This document shows, piece by piece, positions 26,576 to 34,411 of a stretch of 64,000 bases of DNA; positions within the stretch are counted from its first letter, which is position 1, and each line of letters begins with the position of its first letter. The translations under genes were made by a program, and so were the position numbers. Under the pieces are notes generated by a model. It saw only the letters and a program-made list of their open reading frames with translations. It was not told where the DNA came from and ran no database searches. This DNA comes from Pleomorphomonas sp. PLEO (lineage in GTDB: Bacteria > Pseudomonadota > Alphaproteobacteria > Rhizobiales > Pleomorphomonadaceae): positions 846,501 to 910,500 of the forward strand of contig NZ_CP166625.1 of NCBI RefSeq assembly GCF_041320595.1. Direction: 5' to 3'.

Positions 26576-27541
26576 TCAGTCGAGTGCCGACAGTGACCGG
26601 CGCACGGCAAGGCGCGAAGTCAACGCCGTCAACAGGGCCACCGCCACGACCAGCGTCAGCACGAGGCTGTAGGCGGTTCCCGGTAGCTCGAAGCGGCCGA
26701 ACAAAGCTTCGAGCTGGTCGGCGCCGGGACGACCGGTCGAGCCGCCGATCGCCCAGGCGGCGATTGCCATGGCAAGAAGCGCCAGCGCGCCGCCGATGGC
26801 TCCGCCTTCGACACCGAACAATAGGAAGCGGCGTTGGAATTGCCCGGCGATGAAGCTGTCCTCGGCCCCGCAGAAGTGCAGAACCTCGATGACGTCGCGG
26901 TTCCCCGCCATGGCGGCGCGGGTCGCGAACACCACCGAGAGCACCAGGGCGACGAGCATCAGCGTCATCAGGCCGATTCCGGCGAGCACCATGGATGACG
27001 CCATGGCCGACAGGCGGTCGACCCAGAGTGCGTGGTCATCGACGCTGCCGCCTCTGATCTGCCGGCCCACCGCGTCGGCGAGCGCCTTGACGTCGAAGGT
27101 GGAGGCATCATCGATCGAAACCACGACCAGACGGGGCACAGGCAGGGCGGAGAGATCGGTGCCAGGGCCGAGCCACGGCTCGAGGAGCCGCTGCGTCTCG
27201 GCATCAGTGAGACTGCGAGCTGCCCCGACGCCTGGGAATTCCTGGGCGAGTGCCACGGCCTTTTCCATTTCGGCTTCGATAACGACGCCATCGAGTGGCC
27301 TGACCTCGATGGTCACCTCGCGGCCGATGTCGGAAGCCCAGGCGTTGGCGGCGCGGTCAATCACCGAGACGACGGCGATGGTAAAGCCGGCGAGGAAGGT
27401 CATGATGGCGATGACCAGCACCAGCGTGCGGCCGGCGATGGCTTGCGGTGGCACGATCGGCGAGGTGCCGGCCGCGTCGGCGCTCGGTCTGGCCTTGGAC
27501 GCGATGACGGCTCTCCTGCGCTTGGGGACCGCCATCTTCAT
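26576..27541 (-). CDS. ftsX: Cell division protein FtsX
   Basis: A 321-residue inner-membrane permease-like partner of FtsE, which regulates peptidoglycan hydrolases at the septum. A cytoplasmic N-terminal tail is followed by TM1 (LVLVIAIMTFLAGFTIAVVS, about 41-60), a periplasmic domain to about residue 180, and three further TM segments, as in the FtsX family. The start overlaps the ftsE stop by 4 bases, so the two are coupled. The N-terminal region is unusually basic (VPKRRRAVIASKAR). Confidence 0.9.
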   Translation of the reverse strand: MKMAVPKRRRAVIASKARPSADAAGTSPIVPPQAIAGRTLVLVIAIMTFLAGFTIAVVSVIDRAANAWASDIGREVTIEVRPLDGVVIEAEMEKAVALAQEFPGVGAARSLTDAETQRLLEPWLGPGTDLSALPVPRLVVVSIDDASTFDVKALADAVGRQIRGGSVDDHALWVDRLSAMASSMVLAGIGLMTLMLVALVLSVVFATRAAMAGNRDVIEVLHFCGAEDSFIAGQFQRRFLLFGVEGGAIGGALALLAMAIAAWAIGGSTGRPGADQLEALFGRFELPGTAYSLVLTLVVAVALLTALTSRLAVRRSLSALD

Positions 27542-28197
27542 TCGTAAATCTCGAGATGGCCGCCTTCAATGACCATGCGTCGCGCGTCGAGCTGGTCCAT
27601 CAGGCTGATGTCGTGGGTGGCGATGAGCACGGCGGTACCGAGGCGATTGAGCTCCAGAAAAAGACGCAGCAAGCGACGGGCGAGTGGCGGATCGACGTTG
27701 CCGGTCGGTTCGTCGGCGAGAAGGAACTCCGGCTTGGTGATCAGAGCGCGGGCAATGGCCGCCCGCTGCTTTTCACCGCCGGACAGCACGGGCGGGTAGA
27801 CGTGCTTGCGGTCGCCGAGGCCGACCCAGTCTAAGAGGTCGGCGACGTCGGCACGATAGCTTGCCTCGTCCTTGCCCAGCACGCGGTAAGGCAGGGCTAC
27901 ATTCTCGTAGGTGGTCAGATGGTCGAGCAGGCGGAAATCCTGGAAGACGACGCCGATGCGGCGGCGCAGGGCCGGCATGTCGGCGCGTCTCAGAAGAGCC
28001 GTGTCCTTGCCGAAGATGGAGATGAGACCACGCGTTGGCTTGAGGTTGAGGAACAGCAGCCGGATGAGCGTCGTCTTGCCGGCGCCGGAGGGGCCGGTCA
28101 GAAACTGGAACGAATGGGGGGTGATCGAGAAGGTGAGATCGCTCAGCACCTCCCGCCCCGTTCCGTAGCGGAGACCGACATTTTCAAACCTGATCAC
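27538..28197 (-). CDS. ftsE: Cell division ATP-binding protein FtsE
   Basis: A 219-residue ABC ATPase. Walker A is GPSGAGKTTLIR near residue 36, the signature is LSGGEKQRAAIARAL near 138, and Walker B is LLADEPTGNVD near 160. MIRFENVGLRYG and FQDFRLLDHLTTYENVALP are typical of FtsE. It forms a membrane complex with FtsX. It is first in a minus-strand operon. A perfect CtrA-type site lies 161 bases upstream of its start. Confidence 0.94.
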   Translation of the reverse strand: MIRFENVGLRYGTGREVLSDLTFSITPHSFQFLTGPSGAGKTTLIRLLFLNLKPTRGLISIFGKDTALLRRADMPALRRRIGVVFQDFRLLDHLTTYENVALPYRVLGKDEASYRADVADLLDWVGLGDRKHVYPPVLSGGEKQRAAIARALITKPEFLLADEPTGNVDPPLARRLLRLFLELNRLGTAVLIATHDISLMDQLDARRMVIEGGHLEIYE

Positions 28198-28357
28198 CGG
28201 TCGCGCCTCATTTTTTCTTCCTCAGTCGCCGACGGGCATCCAGCCCTTGGCTTCCGCTTCGCTTGCCTCGATCATGCGGCTCCCGCCAGGATGAACCTGC
28301 TTTGAGGCTTCTTGTCGTTGTCCCCAGAGCTCATAATTGATGTTGCAGTCCTTGTCC

Positions 28358-28372
28358 TTAACGTTTCATTAA
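28358..28372. promoter_or_regulatory. CtrA-type binding site (TTAA-N7-TTAA) between ftsE and zinc-ribbon gene
   Basis: TTAA (28358-28361) and TTAA (28369-28372) with exactly 7 bases between. On the minus strand an AT-rich ATTATG lies about 20 bases further toward ftsE and could be a -10. On the plus strand no -10 is obvious. The site could serve either gene. Confidence 0.6.
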
Positions 28373-28475
28373 GCATGTTGCCGCCATCCCTTGGAAAAGC
28401 CGCAGCGGCGGTGCGGGAGATGCGTCGCCACCCTCTCTCAGGGAAGCCCGGCCGGCGGCCAATCGGGGGCCGAAG

Positions 28476-29492
28476 ATGAGAATTGTCTGCCCCGCCTGCG
28501 AGACGGGGTACCAAGTTGCCGACGGCACGCTCGGCGTCACCGGCCGCAAGGTGCGTTGCGCCCGTTGTGGCTCCGTGTGGCACGCCACGCCCAGCGATTA
28601 TCCCGAGGCACCGATCGCCGCGCCTCCGACTGCCCGCTCGCCAAGTGCCGGCCCTGAGCCCAGTGAAGATGAATGGCGCAGCGCCATTGCCGGTGATGGC
28701 CCCAAGAGCGGCTTCGATGAGGACGCGGTTTCAGTCGTGGAGAGCGGCGAAAACGACCAGTCGGCCATCGACGATCTGTTCTCGTCGGGCCCGGAGGATG
28801 ACGAAGCGCTCGATGAGGCGGCTTCCGAGATCACAGAAAGCGACAATGATCAGTCGGCCATCGACGACCTGTTCGCAACCGGGCCGATCGTAGAAGAGAT
28901 CGAGAAAGCCGAGGGCGGCGAGATATCGCTTCCGGTAGCTGACGATGTTTCTCCCACGATCGATGCGCCGCCGGCTGGCTTCGACAGTGGCCGTCGCAAG
29001 ACGCGCGGCAAGACGGCGCGACGGGGCTCTTCGACCTTCGTCATGCTCGACCGACACCTGTCGACACCGGTCGCTTCGGCGCTGTTGGTCAGCTTCCTGG
29101 TGTTGTTCTGCGTGGTGGCGGTGACCGGGCGCCAAAAGATTGTCGCGACTTTCCCCGATTTCGCCGGCATCTACGAACTGATTGGCCTCAAGGTTAATCT
29201 GCGCGGCCTCGACTTCCAGAATGTTGCGGCCCATCAGGAAATGGACGGCTCGACGCCGGTGTTGGTGGTCGACGGTGATATCGTCAACCTCGACGGCGAA
29301 TCCAAGAGTTTGCCGGCGGTTCGCGTTACGCTGAAGTCATCGACTGGTCGCGATGTCTACGCCTGGAACTACACTCTGCCGCAGCTCAACATCGATCAGA
29401 CGGGCAAAGTCCATTTCAAGACGCGGCTGCTCGCCCCTCCCGAAGCGTCGGTGACCGTGGAAGTCCGGTTTACAGACCAGCATCAGCCGTAA
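28476..29492 (+). CDS. MJ0042-type zinc-ribbon membrane protein
   Basis: A 338-residue protein. The N-terminal zinc ribbon has the Cys pairs CPAC and CARC (residues 5-31) in the MJ0042 pattern. An acidic region (60-150) carries a duplicated NDQSAIDDLF motif at residues 93-102 and 124-133. A membrane segment follows (about 190-212), then a periplasmic C-terminal domain ending VTVEVRFTDQ, similar to the DUF3426 domain usually found with this ribbon. Its role is unknown. It is divergent from ftsE, with a CtrA-type site in between. A possible FliM-like meaning of the repeats is discussed under findings. Confidence 0.83.
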   Translation: MRIVCPACETGYQVADGTLGVTGRKVRCARCGSVWHATPSDYPEAPIAAPPTARSPSAGPEPSEDEWRSAIAGDGPKSGFDEDAVSVVESGENDQSAIDDLFSSGPEDDEALDEAASEITESDNDQSAIDDLFATGPIVEEIEKAEGGEISLPVADDVSPTIDAPPAGFDSGRRKTRGKTARRGSSTFVMLDRHLSTPVASALLVSFLVLFCVVAVTGRQKIVATFPDFAGIYELIGLKVNLRGLDFQNVAAHQEMDGSTPVLVVDGDIVNLDGESKSLPAVRVTLKSSTGRDVYAWNYTLPQLNIDQTGKVHFKTRLLAPPEASVTVEVRFTDQHQP

Positions 29493-29602
29493 TATAGCTC
29501 CGCCCGAAAGCGACCGGGGCTTTGCGACGGTTCCGGATGCGCGCCCTTGTCGGTCCGCGGTGGATCAGGGCTCATCGACCGTCGCGACCTCAGGAGATCG
29601 GA

Positions 29603-30133
29603 ATGACGGGCAGAACCATCGACGTGCTATTTTCGGAAGAGACGATCGCTGCGCGCGTCAACGAAATTGCCAAGCAGATCGCCGCCGACCGCCCCGACGA
29701 TCTGATGGTGATCGCCATCCTCAAGGGCAGCTTCATGTTCGCCGCTGATCTCCTGCGTGCGTTGCATCGCGAGGGCCTTGAGCCGCAGGTGGAGTTCATG
29801 ATGCTGTCGAGCTACGGCACCAACACCACGTCTTCCGGCATCGTCAAGATTATCCGTGACATCGACACCGACGTCGCCGGTCGCTCGGTGCTGATCATCG
29901 ACGATATCCTGGAGTCGGGCCGGACGCTGGCCTTTGCTCGGCGCCTCACCCAGGATCGGGGGGCGAAAGAGGTCAAGGTGGCCGTGCTGCTCGACAAGCC
30001 GGGCAAGCGCAAGGCGGAGATCGAGGCCGATATCGTCGGCTTCTCCTGCGCCGATGTTTTCGTGGTCGGCTATGGCATGGACGCTGCCCACGCCTATCGA
30101 CAGTTGCCCTTCGTCGGTGTCGTCACGGGCTGA
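29603..30133 (+). CDS. hpt: Hypoxanthine phosphoribosyltransferase
   Basis: A 176-residue purine salvage enzyme that converts hypoxanthine and guanine with PRPP to IMP and GMP. The PRPP motif is VLIIDDILESGRTL near residue 95, and AILKGSFMFAADLLRA near 38 and VAVLLDKPGKRK near 125 fit the HPRT family. The ATG at 29603 with CAGGAGA upstream is clearly better than starts further upstream in the same frame. It lies 110 bases behind the zinc-ribbon gene. Confidence 0.92.
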   Translation: MTGRTIDVLFSEETIAARVNEIAKQIAADRPDDLMVIAILKGSFMFAADLLRALHREGLEPQVEFMMLSSYGTNTTSSGIVKIIRDIDTDVAGRSVLIIDDILESGRTLAFARRLTQDRGAKEVKVAVLLDKPGKRKAEIEADIVGFSCADVFVVGYGMDAAHAYRQLPFVGVVTG

Positions 30134-30218
30134 AGCCTTGATCTGGCACGCGCTGGCCAGTTGTGTAACAATTATATAGAATTTGTTTCGATTCCAACGG
30201 GAGTGCCCGGGGGCAGCC

Positions 30219-30608
30219 ATGGCGCGCATTCTGCTGACTGAGGACGACGAGTCGGTCCGGGCCTTTGTGAAGAGGGCGCTGGAACTTGACGGACATGAGA
30301 TCATCGAGGCCGAGGACGGTGGCATCGCGCTGGAGATCCTCACCGCGCGGCAGGGCAACTTCGACCTGTTGCTGTCCGATATCATGATGCCGGTGTTGGA
30401 CGGCATCGGCCTGGCGCTCGCCGTCGCCCGCGACTTCCCTAACCTCGCCATCCTGCTGATGACTGGCTTCGCCGACCAGCGGGAGCGTGCTTTCGGGCTC
30501 GACGCCCTGGTCAGCGACGTCGTGTCCAAGCCGTTCACGCTGGCAGAAATTCGCACTGCCGTGGCGCGGGCGCTGCCGGGGGCATCCGCCGAGGAGAAAA
30601 TCGCCTGA
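30219..30608 (+). CDS. cpdR: CpdR-type single-domain response regulator
   Basis: A 129-residue receiver domain with no output domain. Acidic pocket residues are in LTEDDES, the phosphoacceptor Asp in LLLSDIMMPVLDGIGLA near residue 52, and the conserved Lys in VVSKPFTLAEI near 104. The start MARILLTEDDESVRAFVKRALELDGHEI closely follows the CpdR family. In Caulobacter unphosphorylated CpdR localises and primes ClpXP for degradation of PdeA, McpA and, indirectly, CtrA. Upstream there is a TATATA stretch (30173-30178) that may be a -10. It is convergent with the cobalamin adenosyltransferase gene. Confidence 0.88.
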   Translation: MARILLTEDDESVRAFVKRALELDGHEIIEAEDGGIALEILTARQGNFDLLLSDIMMPVLDGIGLALAVARDFPNLAILLMTGFADQRERAFGLDALVSDVVSKPFTLAEIRTAVARALPGASAEEKIA

Positions 30609-30631
30609 AGTCCAGCTCTTCATTTGTCGAA

Positions 30632-30667
30632 GCCGGCGGAATACCTGGCGTTTTCCGCGCCTCCGGC
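30632..30667. terminator. Possible bidirectional terminator hairpin
   Basis: GCCGG (30632-30636) pairs with CCGGC (30663-30667), and inside it GCGGAA pairs with TTCCGC. It is located between the convergent cpdR and cobalamin adenosyltransferase genes. T-runs are short, so the call is tentative. Confidence 0.35.
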
Positions 30668-30684
30668 ATGCTTGCTTTTCCTGC

Positions 30685-31266
30685 TCACTCCCGGTTCTGG
30701 CCGGGCACCCACAGCACGTCACGGCCGCCGAGGTCGTTCGCCCAGCGGCTTGCCACGAACAGGAAGTCGGACAGGCGGTTGAGATAGCGTACCGCCTCGG
30801 GGTTGACCTGCTCGCCCGCCGTACGGGCAAGCGTCACCGCCGTTCGCTCCGCCCGCCGGCAAACTGTGCGTGCCACATGCAGTTGGGCAGCGGCGGTGCT
30901 GCCGCCCGGCAGCACGAAGCTGGTGAGCGGCGCAAGGCCTCGGTTGAGATAGTCGATTTCCTTTTCCAGCCGCTCGACCTGGATGGGCAGAATCCGCAGC
31001 GGCTCGAATGCCGGTGGCTCTTCGGCCTCCGGTGTTGCGAGATCGGCCCCGAGATCGAACAGATCGTTCTGGATGGCACTCAGCATCAGGTCGAGATCGG
31101 GATATTCGGAAATGTGCAGGCGAGCAACGCCGACCGCCGCGTTGGTCTCATCGACATTGCCGATCGCTTCGAAGCGAACATCATCCTTCGGCCGACGCTC
31201 TCCGGTGGAGAGACCGCTCGATCCGTCGTCACCGGTGCGGGTGTAGATGCGATTGAGCCGAACCAT
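30685..31266 (-). CDS. PduO-type cob(I)alamin adenosyltransferase
   Basis: A 193-residue enzyme that adenosylates corrinoids for adenosylcobalamin. The start MVRLNRIYTRTGDDGSSGLSTGERRPKDD and GNVDETNAAVG near residue 37 contain the ATP-binding residues of the PduO family. VRYLNRLSDFLFVASRWAN near the C-terminus is the second signature. The C-terminal HxxH-like heme site of larger PduO proteins is absent, as usual in this short form. Downstream of the esterase gene on the same strand, but separated by 193 bases. Confidence 0.93.
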   Translation of the reverse strand: MVRLNRIYTRTGDDGSSGLSTGERRPKDDVRFEAIGNVDETNAAVGVARLHISEYPDLDLMLSAIQNDLFDLGADLATPEAEEPPAFEPLRILPIQVERLEKEIDYLNRGLAPLTSFVLPGGSTAAAQLHVARTVCRRAERTAVTLARTAGEQVNPEAVRYLNRLSDFLFVASRWANDLGGRDVLWVPGQNRE

Positions 31267-31274
31267 GCTGCCTC

Positions 31275-31340
31275 CTAGGACAATTCCAGCAAAAGGTGAT
31301 CGCGGTTTTGCGTCAGGAATTGCGTCTTACCAAATAGATA
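31275..31340. repeat. RIME-like intergenic repeat between esterase and adenosyltransferase genes
   Basis: The stretch begins CTAGGA, contains CAATTCC (31281-31287) and its inverted partner GGAATTG (31316-31322) around GCAAAA and GCGGTTTTGCG segments. This wording strongly resembles widespread Hyphomicrobiales intergenic repeats with AATTCCAGCAAAA and GCGGTTTTGCGT cores. Confidence 0.5.
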
Positions 31341-31459
31341 GAGTGGCGCCGGTGAACATGGGTTCACAGGCGATGGCCTAACGAACCATTCTCCGCATAT
31401 TCGCGTAGATGGACGAGGCGCTCAATCCGTCATTGGGCGGCGACCGTCAAGGCGCACTG

Positions 31460-32128
31460 TCAGTGAGCGGCATTGGGAAGGTCGACGCCGAGTGCTTCGG
31501 CGATGGTTCTGAGGCCGAGGACAAGTCCCATGCGGTCGATGCCGTGGCCAAGGCCGGGAGAAAGATGCAGCGACACCGGCAGCCCGGCGGCTGTGAGCGC
31601 GGCGGCGGCAACGCGGCTGCTTTCGACCGGCAGGACTTGATCGGCGGTGCCGTGAACGAGCAGCACTTTCGGCTTGGCCGAGATCTCGCCAAGATGTTCG
31701 GCGCCCGCGAGGTAGCCTGAATAGCCGACGATCAATGCCGGTGCGATCTTGCGCCTGAGGCCGACATGCAGCGCCATCATCGTGCCCTGGCTGAAGCCGA
31801 CCAGCACGAGGCGATCCGGCGCAACGCTCCAGCGTTCCAGTTCGGCGTCGAGGAAGCGGTCGAGAGCCGGGCCGGCGGCAACGACGCCCGTCCAGCGCTC
31901 GGTGTCGTCACGCATGGTCAGCGGAAACCATTGGCGGCCACCCGGCGCCATAGGGCAGGCGTCTGGCGCGTTGGGAGAGACGAAGGCGACGTCCGGCAGA
32001 AAGGGTGCCCAGCTTTCGGCGATGTCGTAGAGGTCTTCGCCATTGGCGCCGTAGCCGTGCAGCAGGACGACAAGAGCATCGGCTTTGCCATTTGCCGGTT
32101 CAATACGCGGACCATCGATATCGGCCAT
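31460..32128 (-). CDS. Phospholipase/carboxylesterase-family alpha/beta hydrolase
   Basis: A 222-residue serine hydrolase. The nucleophile motif is GFSQGTMMAL near residue 122, the acid is in VHGTADQVLPV near 172 and the catalytic His in SPGLGHGID near 204. VLLHGYGANGEDLYDIA near residue 22 forms the oxyanion region. It belongs to the abhydrolase_2 (carboxylesterase/lysophospholipase) group, whose substrate cannot be predicted. It follows the DNA glycosylase gene by 23 bases on the same strand. Confidence 0.88.
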   Translation of the reverse strand: MADIDGPRIEPANGKADALVVLLHGYGANGEDLYDIAESWAPFLPDVAFVSPNAPDACPMAPGGRQWFPLTMRDDTERWTGVVAAGPALDRFLDAELERWSVAPDRLVLVGFSQGTMMALHVGLRRKIAPALIVGYSGYLAGAEHLGEISAKPKVLLVHGTADQVLPVESSRVAAAALTAAGLPVSLHLSPGLGHGIDRMGLVLGLRTIAEALGVDLPNAAH

Positions 32129-32151
32129 GGAAAGCTCCTTCCGGGATCGGT

Positions 32152-32793
32152 TCAGACCGGGAGGACGTTCCTGCCCTGCCGCATTGTCTTGTAATAGGCC
32201 CAAAGCAATTTCGCCGCAACGCCGCGCCAAGGTGACCAAAGCTCTGATATCGCCCGCAATTCCTTTTCGCTTGGGCGCCCCTCCAACGACAATGCTTCGG
32301 CGGCGGCCACTTGTAGCGCCAGGTCGCCGGCCGGCAGTACATCGGCATTGCGGGCGCAGAACAGCAGGAAGATTTCCGCCGTCCATCGACCGATGCCGTG
32401 GATCGCCGTCAGTTTCTCGGTTGCCGCCTCCTGCGGTTCGGCGGCGAGGCCTTCCAGGTCGAGGCCGGCGGCTTCGGCTTCGGCAAGGGCCTGGAGCGTC
32501 CTGACCTTGCCGCGCGATAGACCCGATGCGCGCAGGGCATCCTCGCTTTGGCGGAGATAGCTTTCGGCTGTCGCCGCGCCGAGGAGGGTCTCGAAGCGTG
32601 ACCAGATGGCGTCGGCGCTGGACACGGAAAGCTGCTGCGCCACGACGATGCGGGCGATGCCTTCGAACCCCGGCGGGCGGTAGCGAATGTCGACCGGGCC
32701 CGCCGCGGCTCTGACCGGCACAAGGCGCGGATCGACTCGCTCGAGGTAGTCGAGGCCCTCGGCCATGTCGGCTTCGGTGAGAATGAGGCGCAT
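32152..32793 (-). CDS. DNA-3-methyladenine glycosylase II (AlkA-like)
   Basis: A 213-residue helix-hairpin-helix GPD base-excision glycosylase. The hairpin reads LTAIHGIGRWTAEIFLLFC near residue 137 and the catalytic Asp is in LPAGDLALQ near 160. The N-terminal lobe has GIARIVVAQQLSVSSADAIW. It removes alkylated purines from DNA. I chose ATG 32793, with a purine-rich GGAAGGGAA upstream, over the much longer open frame antisense to gluQ. Divergent from gluQ with 97 bases between the starts. Confidence 0.9.
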   Translation of the reverse strand: MRLILTEADMAEGLDYLERVDPRLVPVRAAAGPVDIRYRPPGFEGIARIVVAQQLSVSSADAIWSRFETLLGAATAESYLRQSEDALRASGLSRGKVRTLQALAEAEAAGLDLEGLAAEPQEAATEKLTAIHGIGRWTAEIFLLFCARNADVLPAGDLALQVAAAEALSLEGRPSEKELRAISELWSPWRGVAAKLLWAYYKTMRQGRNVLPV

Positions 32794-32890
32794 CGAGGGT
32801 TCCCTTCCGCGCGAGACTTCAACATCTCGAACGTATACTGTCCAGCCTGCCAGAAGCCGGCAGCAGCGCCGGCCAGCCAGCCACTTGAGA

Positions 32891-33790
32891 ATGACTGTTC
32901 CCGTCTTCCGTTTTGCACCATCTCCCAACGGTCCGCTGCACCTCGGCCATGCCTTGTCAGTGCTGATCAATGCCGACATGGCGGCCGAGACCAACGGCCG
33001 CATGCTCGTCCGCATCGAGGACGTCGATATGACTCGTGCCCGGCCAGAGCACGAGCGCGCCATTCTCAATGATCTCGATTGGCTCGGCGTCGTTTACGAG
33101 AGGCCGGTGCGCCGCCAATCCGAACATGCGGAAGATTATGCCGCAGCTCTCCACAGCCTCGTCGAACGTGGGCTCATCTATCGTTCCTTCCTGAGCCGGA
33201 CAGAGATCGCCGCTGCCATCGTCGCCGAGGAGACGCGGAGTGGCCGGCCATGGCCGCGCGATCCGGATGGCGCGCCGCTCTATCCGTCGATCGACCGCGA
33301 CCGGCCTGTCGGCGAGGCGGATGCCCTTGCCGCCGCCGGCCGGCCCTATGCGCTGCGGCTCGACATGCGCAAGGCTGTCCGGCTCGCCGGATCACTTTCC
33401 TGGCAGGAATTCGGCGACCGCTTCGTTGGGCCGCATGAGACGATCGTCGCCGACCCCTCTGCCTGGGGCGACGTCGTGCTCGCCGGCAAGTTCGCGCCGG
33501 CCGCCTACCATCTCGCCGTCGTCGTCGACGACGCGCTGCAAGGGGTGACCGATGTCGTGCGCGGTCGCGACCTCTATTTCGCCACTGCCGTGCATCGCCT
33601 GTTGCAGACGCTGCTCGGCCTGCCGGTGCCGCGCTACCATCACCACCGGCTGATCATCGATATCGACGGCCGCAAGCTGTCGAAATCGAAGGGCGCGGCG
33701 GGCCTTTCGACCCTGCGCGCGGCGGGCCTGACACAAGCGGAGGTCAGGCAGATGGTCGGGCTTGCGGGGGCAGGGGTCTCCGGCAAATAA
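32891..33790 (+). CDS. gluQ: Glutamyl-Q tRNA(Asp) synthetase
   Basis: A 299-residue truncated class I aminoacyl-tRNA synthetase paralogue that attaches glutamate to queuosine in tRNA-Asp. The HIGH-type motif is APSPNGPLHLGHALS near residue 9 and the KMSKS-type motif is KLSKSKGA near 270. It lacks the anticodon-binding domain, as expected. The zinc-binding Cys pair found in the E. coli protein is absent here (YRSFLSRTEI at the corresponding place), which is known for some members. Confidence 0.92.
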   Translation: MTVPVFRFAPSPNGPLHLGHALSVLINADMAAETNGRMLVRIEDVDMTRARPEHERAILNDLDWLGVVYERPVRRQSEHAEDYAAALHSLVERGLIYRSFLSRTEIAAAIVAEETRSGRPWPRDPDGAPLYPSIDRDRPVGEADALAAAGRPYALRLDMRKAVRLAGSLSWQEFGDRFVGPHETIVADPSAWGDVVLAGKFAPAAYHLAVVVDDALQGVTDVVRGRDLYFATAVHRLLQTLLGLPVPRYHHHRLIIDIDGRKLSKSKGAAGLSTLRAAGLTQAEVRQMVGLAGAGVSGK

Positions 33791-33846
33791 TCGCGTTGCG
33801 CGGTTGAGTTATTTGCGAGATCGATGCGACACCCCGGAGCGTTTCC

Positions 33847-34272
33847 ATGCGTACGCTGCTGTCGGCCCTTGTTTTCCTGCTCCTCTCGGGCAACCTGTCG
33901 GCCTTTGCCGCCGACGGTGTCCCGGCCTATGCCGATCTTCTCGCCAATTGTGCCACCTCGAACGACGCTGCCTGCCCTGGCCAGCAGACAGCGCTGGCGC
34001 CGCAATGGCCGAAAGCCCTTTCCGGCAGCCTTCCCTCTCTCAGAAACTTTGCCTTCTGTCTCGCCGACGGCTGCTATGGCGCTTTCAAGGTTGACCCCGT
34101 TAGGGCCTGTGCCCTCCGTATCGTCGTCGCCGCGCTCGGCGACAGGCCGATTCCCACGGAGGATCGCGACAATTTCGAACGGGAATGTGGCCCGCTTGGC
34201 GCCGACGATCAGCAGACCGCCAAAGTCGCGGCGCGCGATCTGGTTCGCGCCATCCGCCAAGGCGCGCCTTGA
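33847..34272 (+). CDS. Uncharacterised secreted Cys-containing protein
   Basis: A 141-residue protein of unknown family. A signal peptide (MRTLLSALVFLLLSGNLSAFA, cleavage probably before ADG) is followed by a short mature domain with six Cys (CATS, CPGQ, FCLADGCYG, CALR, ECGP), which could form disulfides in the periplasm. It is 56 bases behind gluQ and followed by a convincing terminator, so it may be the last gene of that unit. Confidence 0.65.
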   Translation: MRTLLSALVFLLLSGNLSAFAADGVPAYADLLANCATSNDAACPGQQTALAPQWPKALSGSLPSLRNFAFCLADGCYGAFKVDPVRACALRIVVAALGDRPIPTEDRDNFERECGPLGADDQQTAKVAARDLVRAIRQGAP

Positions 34273-34284
34273 ACGATCGTTCCG

Positions 34285-34316
34285 TCGGGCACTCGATGGT
34301 CGGAGTGCCGATTTTC
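34285..34316 (+). terminator. Rho-independent terminator before metX
   Basis: TCGG(G)CACTC pairs with GAGTGCCGA (one bulged G) around an 8-base loop and is followed by TTTTCTT. It ends the gluQ unit, one base before the -35 of the metX promoter. Confidence 0.6.
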
Positions 34317-34345
34317 TTGACATTTGGCGTCCTCGTTCCGATAGC
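34317..34345 (+). promoter_or_regulatory. Promoter of metX
   Basis: TTGACA (34317-34322), a 17-base spacer and GATAGC (34340-34345). The -35 is perfect consensus. Predicted transcription start falls near 34352. Confidence 0.5.
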
Positions 34346-34353
34346 TAACCACC

Positions 34354-34387
34354 TTCGGGGCGACAGGCATGGCGCATGTCGTCCGAA
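34354..34387 (+). promoter_or_regulatory. Hairpin at the very 5' end of the metX transcript
   Basis: TTCGG plus GCGACA on the left pairs with TGTCGT plus CCGAA on the right, giving about 11 pairs with one bulge and an 11-base loop. It begins within a few bases of the predicted transcription start. It covers one candidate start codon of metX (34376). It does not match the SAM-II riboswitch pattern I know. Confidence 0.4.
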
Positions 34388-34411
34388 AGCTGCCCGGATG
34401 CTGAAGAGACG

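Noticed and set aside
31409-31720. 103-codon plus-strand frame as a small gene
   Set aside because: It lies opposite the end of the esterase gene and has the composition of a shadow frame.
34317-34411. SAM-II riboswitch ahead of metX
   Set aside because: The characteristic conserved loop and pseudoknot words of SAM-II were not found. Only a simple hairpin is present.
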